From Narthecium ossifragum (taxonomy: Eukaryota > Streptophyta > Magnoliopsida > Dioscoreales > Nartheciaceae), in assembly GCA_963920575.1 (NCBI GenBank), contig OY986974.1, positions 22,551,042-22,615,041 of the forward strand: a stretch of DNA of 64,000 nucleotides, in the 5' to 3' direction. The first letter of the stretch is position 1, and every line of letters begins with the position of its first letter. The position numbers and the translations under genes were made by a program. Positions 33,106 to 44,530 of this stretch are shown in pieces. The notes under the pieces are model-generated. The model was not told the DNA's origin. It saw only the letters and a program-made list of their open reading frames with translations, and made no database searches.

Positions 33106-34742
33106 TGATGAGTGCATGAAAGTGCACTCTGAACAACTTTAAAACCATCTCAATTGCTAGATTATTATCCTTAATCAGCATCTTTATTACTATTTTTATA
33201 TCTATATGTTGCTTCACATGGTTGTTTGGAAAATGCAGGAAATTGGGGTTAAAAGAAGCTGAAAAGAGTATATGGATCAACTTCAAAAATTAATCTGTAC
33301 CTGCTCATGAAGAATCAGATGATATACCATATATGATTGGAAAGCTCTTGAAGTCTAGATTCTGGAGAATTTTACGGTTCGTGATTCCGAGTTTTCGAGA
33401 GGAAGTTACAATATTTTTCGTACCAGTGCGCATTGCTGAGTGAATAGTGACGGTCGACCGTCGCATCATCCGCGACATCGACCGTCGCTCCCGAAAATCA
33501 TCACGGTCGACCGTGAGACCTTCACGGTCGACCGTCAAACCCTCAGGATCGACCGTGGAGCTCAAAAATCCTCAAGATCGACCGTAAGATGCCACGGTCG
33601 ACCGTCGCATCGACCGTCAGCCTCTGTCAAGGGAAATACTTCGCAGGGTCGATGCGAAGATCGACCGTCGCTCTTTCGAATTATTATGAACAGTTGCCGG
33701 TCGACCGTCAGGGTCTCACGGTCGACCGCCAGATCAGCCAGGGGCGTATAACGGGTTTAAACTTAACCCGAGTTTGCTAATTCTTGGACCCTATAAATAG
33801 GAAACTTAGGGTTACTCAAAGGGGACTTCTTGGACGTTTTTGGAGGCTCTTTTCTGGGTGTTTCTCAAGGGAAGAAGATGAAGGAATCTCCATCCATGGC
33901 CGAGTAATCCACAGGCATGGCGGACGGATGATCTAGCGAGGATTAGGGTTTCTTCTCCAACGATGGTTCATGTTTTTAATCTTTATTGTTAAACTCTTCT
34001 TATGTATTGGATCTTCACAGATTGCTTTGTGGTTAAACATTATTATAAATCCAGTCATGCTTCTTTTATGATATTGTGATCCCATAGTTATCTCCTTTGA
34101 TTCTCCTACCGAGTCTCGTGAGACCTTTGCTATGCATTGCCCGTAGTGACAGCTAGTATTGTATATTCTTAGGGATCTGGTTAGATAAGGTTGGAGCTCT
34201 ATACCGAGAGATCTTTGCTATGCATTGCCGATTGTGAGAGTTGGTATTGTGTATTCTTAGAGATCCGATTAGAGTTAGGGCTTTGTCCCGATGAACTTTT
34301 GCTGCGCGTTGCCTGTAGTGACAGCCGGTATCGTGTATTCTTAGGTTTGGTTGGATGAAGTTAGGACTATAAAAAGGAAGAACCAATCATAGGAAGAGAC
34401 ATTTATATTTTATCAGATTCATAATTCTATATCTTCCGGTTAAGGCGATTGGGATGTGAATCCCTTAACTGAGTATTATATGAACCATTGAGAAGAGAAG
34501 AACCTTAATCCGAGTGAAGTGATTCTTGAAGCCTAGCCTTATTCAAATCCTGATTTCTTTGTTACCTTTATCTTACCATTACATCTTCGATCTATTTTCT
34601 TAACTTTCATCGCTCTTGATTGTTTTCAACTCATTGTTATCTGTGTTTCTGGATCTTTCCTGCTTGTCTCTCTGTGGGATTCGACCTCTCTTATGTTGTA
34701 CTGCACCGCGACCGCTGTGCGTGACACATTTGAGCGACATCA
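33106..34742 (+). repeat. Athila 3' LTR (1637 bp)
   Basis: Nearly identical to 24635-26283. It lacks one 12-bp TGGCATCGACCG unit and differs at about 16 single bases counted by eye. TATA box TATAAATA lies at 33792-33799. Confidence 0.93.
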
Positions 34743-35068
34743 GTAAGGCGAAGAGCAATGGAGAGAGAAAGTGAGGGCGAGAGAGTGCGGCGGAGAGCGA
34801 TGGAGGGAGAACGCGAGGGAGGAAGATAGAAGTAGCATAATAAATCTTGTTAATCGCCCAGATGGCTTTATTTATATCTAACACATAGAGAGAGCGATGT
34901 AGGGCAAAAGTGAGGGAGGAAGAGAGAGAGAGAGAGAGAGCGAGGGAGGAAGAGAGAGAGTGAGAGAGCGAGGTAGGAAGAGAGAGAGAGAGAGAGAGGG
35001 AGGGAGGAAGAGAGAGAGAGAGCGACGAAGAGAAAAAGCGAGGGAGGAAGAGATAGAGATAGCGAGGG

Positions 35069-35126
<58 letters not shown>

Positions 35127-35489
35127 AGAGAAAGCGAGGGAGGAAGAGAGAGATAGCGCGGGAGAAAGACTTAGAGAGAGCAATGGAGGGAAAAAGCGAG
35201 GGAGGAAGAGAGCGAGAGAGAGAGAGAGAGGATAGAGACAGCGAGGGAGGAAGAGAGAGAGAGAGCGAGGGACGAGCGCGAGCGAGCGCGAGAGGGAGAG
35301 AGGGCGACCCATATGGTCGGGGCAATTTCTTAAACACCACCACAAATTCCAACGACGACTAATACTCGGAACCTATAACTCCATGCAATGAATCATAGTA
35401 ATCCCAAAATCAATGTCTTATATAAATTAGTGGTTATTAATTTCCAATTTCTTTAACAAAGGAATAGTAAATTCACAACACAAACGCGT
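34743..35489 (+). repeat. GA-rich repeat with (GA)n microsatellite
   Basis: 34743-34850 is the right half of the repeat split by Athila. 34880-35310 is GAGAGAGCGAGGGAGGAAG-like low-complexity DNA with a pure (GA)n run at about 35071-35123. Frames in it encode only Ser/Leu/Pro or Arg/Glu repeats and are not genes. 35311-35489 has no recognisable feature. Confidence 0.8.
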
Positions 35490-38400
35490 TCATCTTGCGG
35501 ACTGGCCTTGATTCTTGCGTGCATTCCATCTGTCTACACCGTCACGGATAAGGGCAGCTGTGAGCTGGGCTCTTATCCTGGCCATATCATCCTGACTAAA
35601 GTCAAGAGGCTTCCCGGACTGGATACAGTCTTCGTACTGCAACAAGAAGGCCCCACAATCCCGCCTGTGTTACAAAGATAATTCAGGACTTTTCTCAATC
35701 AATAATGTAGTAACATATGAGCTTACATTTTATCATCATTTATGGGTAAGGTTTGGATCACGATTCGGAAGAAGCTATCTCTATATCTATATCTATATCA
35801 CGAAATCATTAGAAACATATAGAGATATAGAGGCCGCATTTACGAGTTTATTTGCTTCGGAATGGATGGCATGTCCACGACCAGCCAATCCTTCTGCAAT
35901 TGATCCATATTAAACAATCCTTCGTATTCATTGCGAAGGACCGTGGACACGAATTCGGCCTACAATTAAAAGCAAAGTAATTCAGTAAGTCAAATGACAA
36001 AAAATAAGAAACTAATATGAGGGGCCCGGGGACGTCGTTTATACCAGACGCGTCGCCTGATCTTTGTAAATTTCACCACAAAGGGAATTGTAGTGGCGGA
36101 AACACACTTCAGCGATGTCTAACACCAACAAATGCCAGTGATCCATGTCACATATCGGAATCATCCAATACCGGACATGATCCAACTGTCTTTCGGTTAT
36201 AACCGGGCGTAGAACATCTTTGGCAAAATCCAACCGGCCAACAATGACCGCTTGCTACAACAAATACTCGGCGTAAGACAATGATTTCCGTACAAAAATA
36301 AATGATACTCGAAGGGACGGAGCAGCATAGTTTCTTACCGCCATATAGATGTTTTCGAAACCGATCCTATTATATTTGGTAGGTTCTTCTTCTTGCCTAC
36401 GAGAAAACATGTCATGCCGGGCCATGATCACACTTTCATCGATGTCGACAACATCAATCAACTCGATGATAGTACTCCTATGAACGCGCGTCCCAGCAGA
36501 CTCCCATATGACAGCGCTGGAAAATTCACAAGCGTTGTGAATAACACATTCAAACCTGTAATTGACACTGACGGCGATTGCATCAAGTACAATTGTTTAC
36601 ATCAGGATAACGTACGTAATCGCCTTCGAAATACAGGAAAAACAAGGAATGAAAACATTCCAAATAGAAGGAACCGTCACGGCCTCCCACCCCAACAAAC
36701 ATTTTACCTTCCTGGCATGTCCACAAGAGAGTCAATAGCGATGTTGTCTACGGCTGACAATTGCTCGCAGGGGTATTCACGAATCTGAAAAGAAAAAGCA
36801 AAGATGAAGCCAGGAAATATGAACGATAGAGTAGCCAAGTGTGGCAAAACAATATGAACTATACCGGCGCCGTAGTCTCAACATCAGCTCCCTCCAAGGG
36901 AACCAGCGAGCAGCGAGGCATCTGAACAGTTAAAAAAAAGAGATGAATAAGCTGGAAATAACTAGGCTAGGCTAGCCCAGTGTGCCTTGAGGAATTCAAG
37001 GCTCGCTTGTACCTCATTGACGGGTGATTCATTGCGTTCAGACATAATATTGGCAATAAATTCGTCAACATTGGCCATTTCAAAAATAGTGTCTACCACA
37101 GGCGATGCCTGGATCACAGCCGGCTCACCATCAACGCCACTCTGAGGAAAAGGAAAAGAAACAATTCAATAAAGACATAACAATAAAATCTACGTTAGTG
37201 ACAAAATCAAGGAACAATGCCTTCTCTTTCCTCCGATTCTTACTTCCCTGTTGCTTGGGAGGAGCCGCAGCACGTGGTCCGACCCTTGGGAGGAGCCGCA
37301 GCACGTGGAACGCTTCTACGTCCTCCTAGCGGTCATGATGGGGAGGCTTGAGATCAATGTCAATGGTGCAGTGGCAACGGCCACCCTCTCCCCGGCATTC
37401 ATAGCCATGACGAATGCCCTCAGCTCTTCCTGATGTTTTCTGAGATCTTCTGTCTCAGTTCGTAACTATTCTTGGGCTTTTACTATGGTACTCAATTTAT
37501 TATCGACAATCACGTCCCGATCGCGCAGCACTGCATCGTAGTGCTGCCGCAATCGTCCTTCCATAGCCTCGGAGGCGGCATGGTATTCCTGGGCCATAGC
37601 CCAGACCACATTTTGGAGCAGCACATTCATATCTGTCGTGGCCGGTACTACCGGCAGTCCGGACCCTACCGCAGGAGGAGATGAACGTATTGCTTCAGCA
37701 GTGAAGGAGACAGCGACCTGCTTCATGTATTTCGCAGTCTTCTTCGGCCGCTTGTCCGTTTTAACCTTCTCGGCCGACTACGCCTCAGAGTCGGAGAAGA
37801 TTTCATCTTCCGCCCAGTCGGAGGGGTCCTCAACAACGGCTTGTGTCTCCACCAGAGAAAGACATGCCAGGTCCGAATCCGAGATGTGGAGAGAGGGAAG
37901 AACCTTGAAAACAAATTCATAACAGAAATACCTTACAAATGTAAGATTATGTCTTCAAGAAAAAGTAAGGAATCGTTAAGAAAGCGATAACCAACACTGC
38001 ACACAAACAGTGCAAGTCCTATAAAAGAAATATAGTCTGTTGAGAAAGAATAATTCCTTCGCATGAAACTTAAATGAGCTCGCAAAATTCCATTACATCT
38101 TCTCTTGCCATTTTCTTCATACACTCCTCAAGCGCCACTCGGCGCTGTGCGGTTGTCCCATGCCATCTGTGGACCCAGGGGAACGATCCTGGCGCAGCGG
38201 GTATCAAGTGCTCGCAAAACCAAACCTGTGAATTCAAACGGAAATAATTTACAGTCTAGAGTAAGATTCAAAGAACGGGGGAATTGATATTGTAAATATT
38301 GAAAGTGGAGGTCCTTACAATGAGCACCAAGATGCAGCCATTGAGGTACATCTCGTTCACGCGTGGGCCCGCATCCCGCACCTTCTTCTTGATCCGCACG

Positions 38401-39083
38401 AAAGTGGCGTTGACGGAGGAGAGTATGAAGGCATGCACGGCTTTGGCCCATGCATAGGTGCCGAGCTCGTCCAAATTGTCAAGATATGACAGCAGCCGAT
38501 AGGGGCATTTGTAGGCCGTGCCCGGGAAGAAGACGGCTGCGAATAGATGAGCAAGGTAGAACCAGACCGTGTCGGCGTGGTCCTCCGGGCGGTCTAGGGA
38601 CGCAAGGGCTGTCATCGTCCTCTCCGCGTCCTTTCGACTACATTCTGGCCGAATGTTGTGCCTCTACAAGAACGCTGGGGTATCGGCGAGGCCTACGCCG
38701 GAGAGATCAACGAAATTGCCACCCCTTGGCAGTCCAAGAATCATGGGCGTGTGCTCCGGGGTGAGCCGCAGTCTACTTTGGCCAATTTTAAACACGCCGT
38801 TGCCCCTCCACCCATAAACGCACTCCCGGAGAATGGGAGTGTCTTGGGGCACCGGGGGGAAGTCATAGATTAGGCGGAAGGGTGTGAGATTGAGGATAGC
38901 TTTGTGTTCAGCGTTCAACAGATGGAAAAGGTCACGGGTCCCCTTCGAGTGGCAACGGCCATTAATTTTGCATCTTTCTTGTTTAACGGCCTTGCGCTTC
39001 CGTTTCTGATATTTCTCTTGTTCGAAACTGCTGCTCATTTCGGATTCCGGATCGTCATTCTCCCCACGGCGTCTCGTCACCAT
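35490..39083 (-). pseudogene. PMD-C48 (Ulp1-like) peptidase fusion gene, ten exons, four TAG stops
   Basis: GT-AG exons that keep frame: 39083-38319, 38225-38097, 37903-37244, 37141-37013, 36921-36865, 36784-36708, 36555-36339, 36254-36045, 35959-35844, 35665-35490. Exons 1-2 hold a plant mobile domain (SRLRLTPEHTPMILGLPRGG, FYLAHLFAAVFFP, VWFCEHLIPAAP). Exon 3 is acidic then coiled-coil (QEELRAFVMAMNAG). Exons 8-10 hold the C48 cysteine-peptidase core: DHWHLLVLDIAEV with His and Asp, and NSRDCGAFLLQYED with Cys, the SUMO-protease triad. In-frame TAG codons at 38664-38666, 37778-37780, 37466-37468 and 37316-37318 close it. Such fusions are mostly transposon-associated. The exon 3 donor is the least certain. 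Confidence 0.75.
37254..37312. repeat. Tandem duplication of a ~31-bp unit in exon 3 of the PMD-C48 gene
   Basis: CTTGGGAGGAGCCGCAGC plus ACGTGG is present twice, separated by TCCGACC. A 31-bp unit is not a multiple of three, so the duplication shifts the frame relative to flanking coding text. Confidence 0.75.
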
Positions 39084-41010
39084 TGCTGTACGCGGAATTA
39101 TGAAAGGAGGGAGGTCGCCTGGGAGATATAATGCCGCCGAGACGATCGCAGTTATGATGCTGGGAGATAGCCGAAGTGATTTTAGCTGGAGAGAAGTATC
39201 GCTGGGGTGCGTTTTGGCCGAAAATAACTTCTCTATTTAAATCCGATTGTGGGGAGGAAAAAGAGAAGAGAGCATGAGGTGAAGTCCGTAAAGGAACAGG
39301 GTTTGGAGAGGAGTGGAGGCGAAGGTCAGTTGAAGGACCAGTACGCTTCAAATCCCGAACGATGTTGTGATTTCGCCACGTGTTGCATCAGCGAGTCCCG
39401 TCCCTTCATTTTACCGCCAATCACCCAAAGGGGAGGGCGAGGGGTATGAAAAAGAAAGACAGTTGCAACGAATGAGGGAGAATGCTCTTCTGAGAAGGAC
39501 AGCTGATAATGTCACAAGCACAAAAGGAAATATTTTAAACATAACGGTTGGACAAGGTCAAGGGTAGAGAGAAAGAGCGAGCGAGAGGAAGTCAGAAACC
39601 AACAAGAGATAAAGATATTTGATTGAAACGTCATACAGATAATAAAAACAATATTTGAAGCGATACTTCATAGTTAGGGTAGTTCTGATGTTTTTCCTTA
39701 AGACAATGCTTTCGGCCTCTTTCTGACCTGCGCAACGTACTGTGCAATTAATGTAGCATCTCTCTTGTCACCGTTTTCTGTATCTATCTCTGACACTCTC
39801 TCCCATAAAAAGGTGTTGTGCATTGAATGTAGCATCATTATACTTGTCTTAGTTATCATATTGTCAGGACTCAATTTTACCATCGTCCTTGGCCGAAGTC
39901 TTGCTTCTTTTGGTCGATGATCTTCTGGTTATCATTGAATGACATCGTCCACATCAGCAGGGTAGCCGTCGACCATATTTGTTTATTATGTTGACATGTG
40001 TCCAAATCGGCAAAGGAGAATAAGACAACCAAGCGCCACAACAGTACTAGCAGAGGAAGAAATAATGAACCCTAGAGCAAATCAACACGACCCAATATAG
40101 AGTCCTCTTTTGGCCATAAGACTTTAGCCCAAAGGCTACAAGTGTCAGAATAAAGTACGCCGCATTAAATGCAGGATTTCACGCGATTTGGAGAGAGAAT
40201 GAAAACGAGATGGTGATTCGAGTTCGTACAGAATGATCATGATCAACCGGTGGTGGTTAACAAGCAAGCTGTCAAATCATACCTGATGCGGTCATCTCGT
40301 CATAAATTCAAACTCCTCGGTGATCGCATCGGTGGCAAAATCTAAGCCAAAAAAATGGCTAACCGGTCAATGATTGACATGACAGCGTAATACATATGGC
40401 CGACAGCCTTTCTAGCTGAGTTGGATGATGTCGTCCTAAGATCATCGCCCAGATTTGCAAATGTCATCATATGTCAACTGCAAAAAACGATGACAATCTT
40501 TACAAAACTTGGTCATGACGTAACGATGACAATCTTTGCCGGGAGCTCGTCAAAGAAAACTCCTGAAATATGTTACTCCCACGCTTCTCTCTCGGTCATC
40601 ATCCCTCGCTTACCCTCTCATCCTCCATCGCTCTCCCCCGTACTCTCTCTCTCCCTTCGGCTCGTTCTCTCTTCCTCCTTCGCTTTCTCCCTCCATCGCT
40701 TTTTATAACGAATACTTTAACTTTATTGGGAATTCTCACAAATAACACATAATATTGAAAAAACGTGTTCCGATTGAAGAGATCTCAATTGCTTAAAAAT
40801 TTAATCGGATTCTAAGTATTTCTTGACAAATAACTGAAGAGTACTTCCACTTACTAAAGAATCCTCAGAAATAACTAACGAATCATTGTGAACTTAAAGT
40901 ACTTACAAATAACTAAGGAATCATTCTTCTTCCAGGTCTTTTATACTTCCATTTATCATCGATCGCATAATTCCTTTTCCTGCATGATTTAGCTTTACAT
41001 TGAAGGGTAG
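39084..41010. other. Upstream of PMD-C48 and repeat-rich stretch
   Basis: 39084-39550 is the presumptive promoter/5' region. 39660-39870 resembles 42970-43040 and 45085-45230 (dispersed repeat). 40566-40715 is a CT-rich copy of the GA-rich repeat in opposite orientation to 34743-35310, so the PMD-C48 gene is flanked by inverted GA/CT repeats. 40800-40930 contains AACTAAGGAATC-type repeats. No gene is supported. Confidence 0.5.
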
Positions 41011-41011
41011 T

Positions 41012-41140
41012 ATGTTTTCAGGTACCGACCATTTATCATTGATCCATTCGGCAGTACTTGGTCGACCAAGAACGGTCCTTCCCAATTGGGCGAGCATTTG
41101 CCATATTTGGGATCGTTGCGATCTATAGGTAAGATCGTTT
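41012..41140 (-). pseudogene. Ty3/gypsy integrase C-terminal relic
   Basis: Read on the minus strand: DPKYGKCSPNWEGPFLVDQV then LPNGSMINGRYLKTYYP. This is the 'P-x-W-x-G-P' GPF-type C-terminal block of Tat-like integrases followed by the terminal LKTYY. Only about 43 residues remain. Confidence 0.65.
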
Positions 41141-41663
41141 TCCAGTATTATGTGTAATGAGATGAACTCGTTTCTTCGTTCTTCAATGTTTCTTCTTCAT
41201 ATCATTTACTTTAAATTACGGGGTTATAGATACAAACGATAGTTTCTGTAGAATTATATCTTTTCAAACACTTTCTTTAAATTATTCCCTTAAGAACATT
41301 ATTTATTCATACTTTTGGTTAATTTAGTTTAAGTATATTAACATCTTCATTTCGAAGCTAACAAGGCTAACAAGGTGTTTGCCTTACGTATGGTCTTAGG
41401 AAAGAGCTTAACTAACATAAAAATAGATTTTATATTAGGAAAAAGCAACACTTGCCCCTTATTAATACGACTAGGAATCTAGTCCGTCGGTTATTTTAAA
41501 AAATCCCAGTATAGAAATGAGTGGGCCGTTGGATTGAATGCCGTGCCCATGTCGGAACAACGGCAGGCGGATCAGGACATGATGATTGATAGTTATTATT
41601 AAATAATGCGGACCGCGGATTCGATCCAACGTCAGATTAATCCGACTCCGACTCCGAGTTCCC

Positions 41664-41674
41664 GTATATATATA
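41664..41674 (+). promoter_or_regulatory. Probable TATA box of the CAF1 gene
   Basis: TATATATATAC lies about 115 bp upstream of the CAF1 start codon, with a GA-rich leader (41695-41788) between, a usual plant core promoter layout. Confidence 0.55.
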
Positions 41675-41788
41675 CAAGGGAGCCCAAACCTATGTATATA
41701 GAGAAGAGAGAAGTGATCGAGAGGAGAGAACAAATAAGAGCAAGAAGAGAAAGCAGAGAGAAAGAAGAAGAGATCCAGGAACCTAGCC

Positions 41789-42799
41789 ATGTCGTCTCGT
41801 TTGGTTTGGTCTCAGAATTCGAGGGATCAGCTGCAGGTCATCTCCAACCTCAGGAGATCCTGTCGGTACATCGCCATCGACACCGAGTTCCCAGGCTGCC
41901 CGGTCCGGAAGACTCCCCGTTACGCGTCGGAGGAGCAGCGGTACGCCGATATGAAGGCCAACGTCGACGCCACGAAACTCATTCAGCTCGGCATTTCCAT
42001 CTTCGACGACAATGGCCACACGCTATTTCCGTTCCCGGCCAACACTTGGCAGTTCAACTTCTGCGACTTCGACCCCTCCGCCGGCGACGACGAAGCCCAC
42101 GACCCAGCCTCCATTGCTCTGCTCCGGAGCAGTGGCATTGACTTCGAGAAGAACCGCCGTGACGGGATCAAAGCCGTCGATTTCGGCGAGATGTTCATGA
42201 AGAAGGTGGTCGCAGGCGGCGTACGAAACACGCGTTGGATCACTTTCCATGGCCTATACGACCTCGGCTATCTCATCAAACTAATCACCGGATCGCCCCT
42301 GCCAGAGTCGCTGCTGGACTTCATCGCCCTCGTCAGGACACTGCTCGGGGTGGTCTTCGACGTCAAGCACATCGCGAAGTCATGCGACGGGCTCTGCGGC
42401 GGGGAGATTGGACTCGTCAAGATGTCCCAACTTCTGCACATCGACATCCAGGCCGCCGGTCACCAAGCTGGCTACGACAGCCTGCTCACCGGTTACGCCT
42501 TCTGGAGGATGAAGCTGGGATACGATATCGACGAGGAAAGGTTCGAAGGTATTTTGTACGGCGTCGTCGACGCATGTCACATCGTCCAATCATGTCTCGA
42601 CGTTCAAAGCGCCGTGGAGCAACCTCCTGATACCGGCACGGGCTTCGTCTTCGCATCAAGGGTGACGGAAACCTTCTACACATATATCCATGGCAGGTGC
42701 GTCAGGAGAACGATATTGTCCCCGGCTCTGCTTCGCCGGATTCCATTGCCATGCCATCATCTCCCCCTTCCCCTGTTCTACCGGATTCCACCTTCCTAG
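41789..42799 (+). CDS. CAF1: CCR4-associated factor 1 (CAF1/POP2) deadenylase
   Basis: A 336-residue intronless frame encodes a DEDD-family 3'-5' exoribonuclease, the CCR4-NOT subunit that shortens mRNA poly(A) tails in cytoplasm and P-bodies. Catalytic residues are visible: Asp31 and Glu33 (IAIDTEFPG), Asp158 (FHGLYDLGYLIKL), His225 and Asp230 (HQAGYDSLLT). Family blocks KLIQLGISIFDD and WQFNFCDFD are present. Intronless CAF1 genes are the plant norm and are often stress-induced. Coding GC is high relative to the surroundings. The last ~55 residues (after the VTETFYTYIHG block) are a Leu/Pro-rich tail I cannot match. An alternative upstream frame at 41692 is out of frame. No disabling change is seen. 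Confidence 0.93.
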   Translation: MSSRLVWSQNSRDQLQVISNLRRSCRYIAIDTEFPGCPVRKTPRYASEEQRYADMKANVDATKLIQLGISIFDDNGHTLFPFPANTWQFNFCDFDPSAGDDEAHDPASIALLRSSGIDFEKNRRDGIKAVDFGEMFMKKVVAGGVRNTRWITFHGLYDLGYLIKLITGSPLPESLLDFIALVRTLLGVVFDVKHIAKSCDGLCGGEIGLVKMSQLLHIDIQAAGHQAGYDSLLTGYAFWRMKLGYDIDEERFEGILYGVVDACHIVQSCLDVQSAVEQPPDTGTGFVFASRVTETFYTYIHGRCVRRTILSPALLRRIPLPCHHLPLPLFYRIPPS

Positions 42800-43845
42800 C
42801 ACCATTTTCCCCCTCCCTCGATGTGTCATTATTTGTAGAGATCTAGCTGTTATTTAAGTGATACTAAGAAAGACGAGTTGTTTTTGCTCCATTTTTGTCT
42901 TTATTATTTCTCAGATTTGTATATATTAATGACGAGGCGTCCAGCTCTCTTCAAACGTTATTCAGGGAATAGGAAACTCAATTGAAGTAATACTTCATAA
43001 TATTACGGTAATTCTGATATTTTTCCAAGGAAATTGCTTTTGACGAGGGTGAGATATCTCTAGGTGAGAAGGGGGAGAGAGAGAGATAATGGGCGTGGAT
43101 GACGTGGCAGGCAGGGATTAACATAGCAAATGGGACGTTAGGCCCCTCTCCTTCAAATAACTAAGGAATCCTCATAATTAATTAAAAAATACTTCAAATA
43201 ACTAATGAATCCTCACAAATAACTAAGGAATCTCAGTAAATTTCATATGACATGGGAAGATATTAGAGAATCCAGATCATCCAAAATGCCCGATGGCTTT
43301 TGGTCGATTGGAATATGGCGATTGGAGGTAGGAGTCGAGTTCGGAGGTTCGAGGTTCGTGGTCCGAGACGAGGCTAGCATCTTGAACACATTCAAAATGA
43401 GCTGAGCTCGGAGAGCTCATTTGAATGAGATGGGAGCATTTAATGCTCAATCGCATGTGGCATTTAATACTCAGTGCAGCATTTAATGCCTATGATTGGA
43501 CATGTGATGGAACGTGGAGCTGCGGCTCTACTTGAACCGGAGGCCACCTCGGAAGCTCGAGGGTTTTCTGGGGGTATCACTCCTTATGTCAGGTGGGAGT
43601 CATGTCATGTGATGATTCGTTCGTTATCTGAAGTATTTCTTAGTTATTTGTAAGGAATCCTTATAAATTTAAAGTATTTCTTAGTTATTTCTAAATTTGA
43701 AGCCTCCCCTCTCTTTGTGAGGAATTCTTGTAAATATGAAGTATTCAAAGCCAAATGATGTAAGGGCTACAGTTAGCCTAGGTGACTACGAGACCAACTC
43801 ATATGTGCATAATTAAGGAATTCATTACTTATGCAAGGAAAACTC
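42800..43845. repeat. Non-coding stretch with AAATAACTAAGGAATCCTCA repeats
   Basis: Copies of AAATAACTAAGGAATC or close variants occur near 43157, 43195, 43215 and 43640-43690, and again at 40850-40930. 42975-43030 matches 39655-39700. No gene is recognised. Confidence 0.5.
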
Positions 43846-44530
43846 CTTGCTTAGTATTCAAAGCCTCCCCTCTCTCCCCACCTGGTCTTCTCTCTCCTTC
43901 CTCCCAAATTGCTCTCTCAACTCCCCGACTCTCTCTCTACACATGATATTCTCTCTCCACCTAGTCTTCTCTCTCCATCGACTCTCTCTCTCCACCAAGT
44001 CTTCTCTCACCATCGACTCCCTCTCTCCGCCCATCTTTCTCTCTCCAAACATAAGCGGAAGACCAGCTGAAGAGAGAAGGCTAGGTGGAGAGAGAGAGTC
44101 GATGGAGAGAGAAAGATGGGTGGAGAGAGAGAGTCGTTGGAGAGAGAAGACTATGGGGAGAGGGAAGACCATGTGGAGAGAGAGAGAGTCGATAGGAGAT
44201 AGAGCAGAAGGAATCCTTATTAATGCCTCTCTCCGTCTCTCTATCCACCATCTTTCACTCTCTCTCCCTCCCTCTCTCTCCATCTCTCTATCCACCATGC
44301 ACTCTCTCTCTCTCCATGTCATATGCATTAAATGCATCATCATATGCATCAATAAGGATTCCTCGAGGTCGAGGCACCGAGAAGGAACTCTCGCCTCGAG
44401 GCCGAGGAGGAACTCTCGCCTCGAGGCCGAGGAGGATAAAGAAAGATGGGTGTAGGGAGAGAGTCGATGGAGAGAGAAGACCAGGTGGAGAGAGTGAGAG
44501 AGAGTCCATGGAGAGAGAAAGATGGGGATC
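43846..44530. repeat. CT/GA-rich low-complexity inverted repeat
   Basis: A CT-rich half (CTCTCTCCACCTAGTCTTCT) at 43870-44050 is followed by its GA-rich complement at about 44060-44200, and again CT at 44220-44310 then GA at 44440-44520. It can fold on itself. The long frames on both strands are low-complexity artefacts. Confidence 0.75.

Larger units (their letters stand above)
24630..34747 (+). mobile_element. Athila-lineage Ty3/gypsy element (24635-34742) with 5-bp TSD GTAAG
   Basis: Two LTRs of 1649 and 1637 bp, starting TGATGAGTGCATGAAAG and ending GCGACATCA, enclose a TTGGCGCCGTTGCC primer site, one long gag-pol frame, a ~1.25 kb non-coding 3' region and a purine tract. GTAAG flanks both sides (24630-24634, 34743-34747). 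About 16 substitutions were counted by eye between the LTRs, around 1%, so insertion is recent. There is no env-like frame after integrase. Only two premature stops mar the coding region. Confidence 0.95.

Noticed and set aside
34600..35352. Long minus-strand frames of Ser/Leu/Pro repeats (also 43858-44532, 45682-46074, 40421-40708)
   Set aside because: They are translations of GA/CT low-complexity DNA. Open frames appear on both strands and no domain or codon pattern supports a gene.
41692..42141. Second frame overlapping CAF1 (and minus frames at 41783-42250)
   Set aside because: These are shadows of the GC-rich CAF1 coding sequence.
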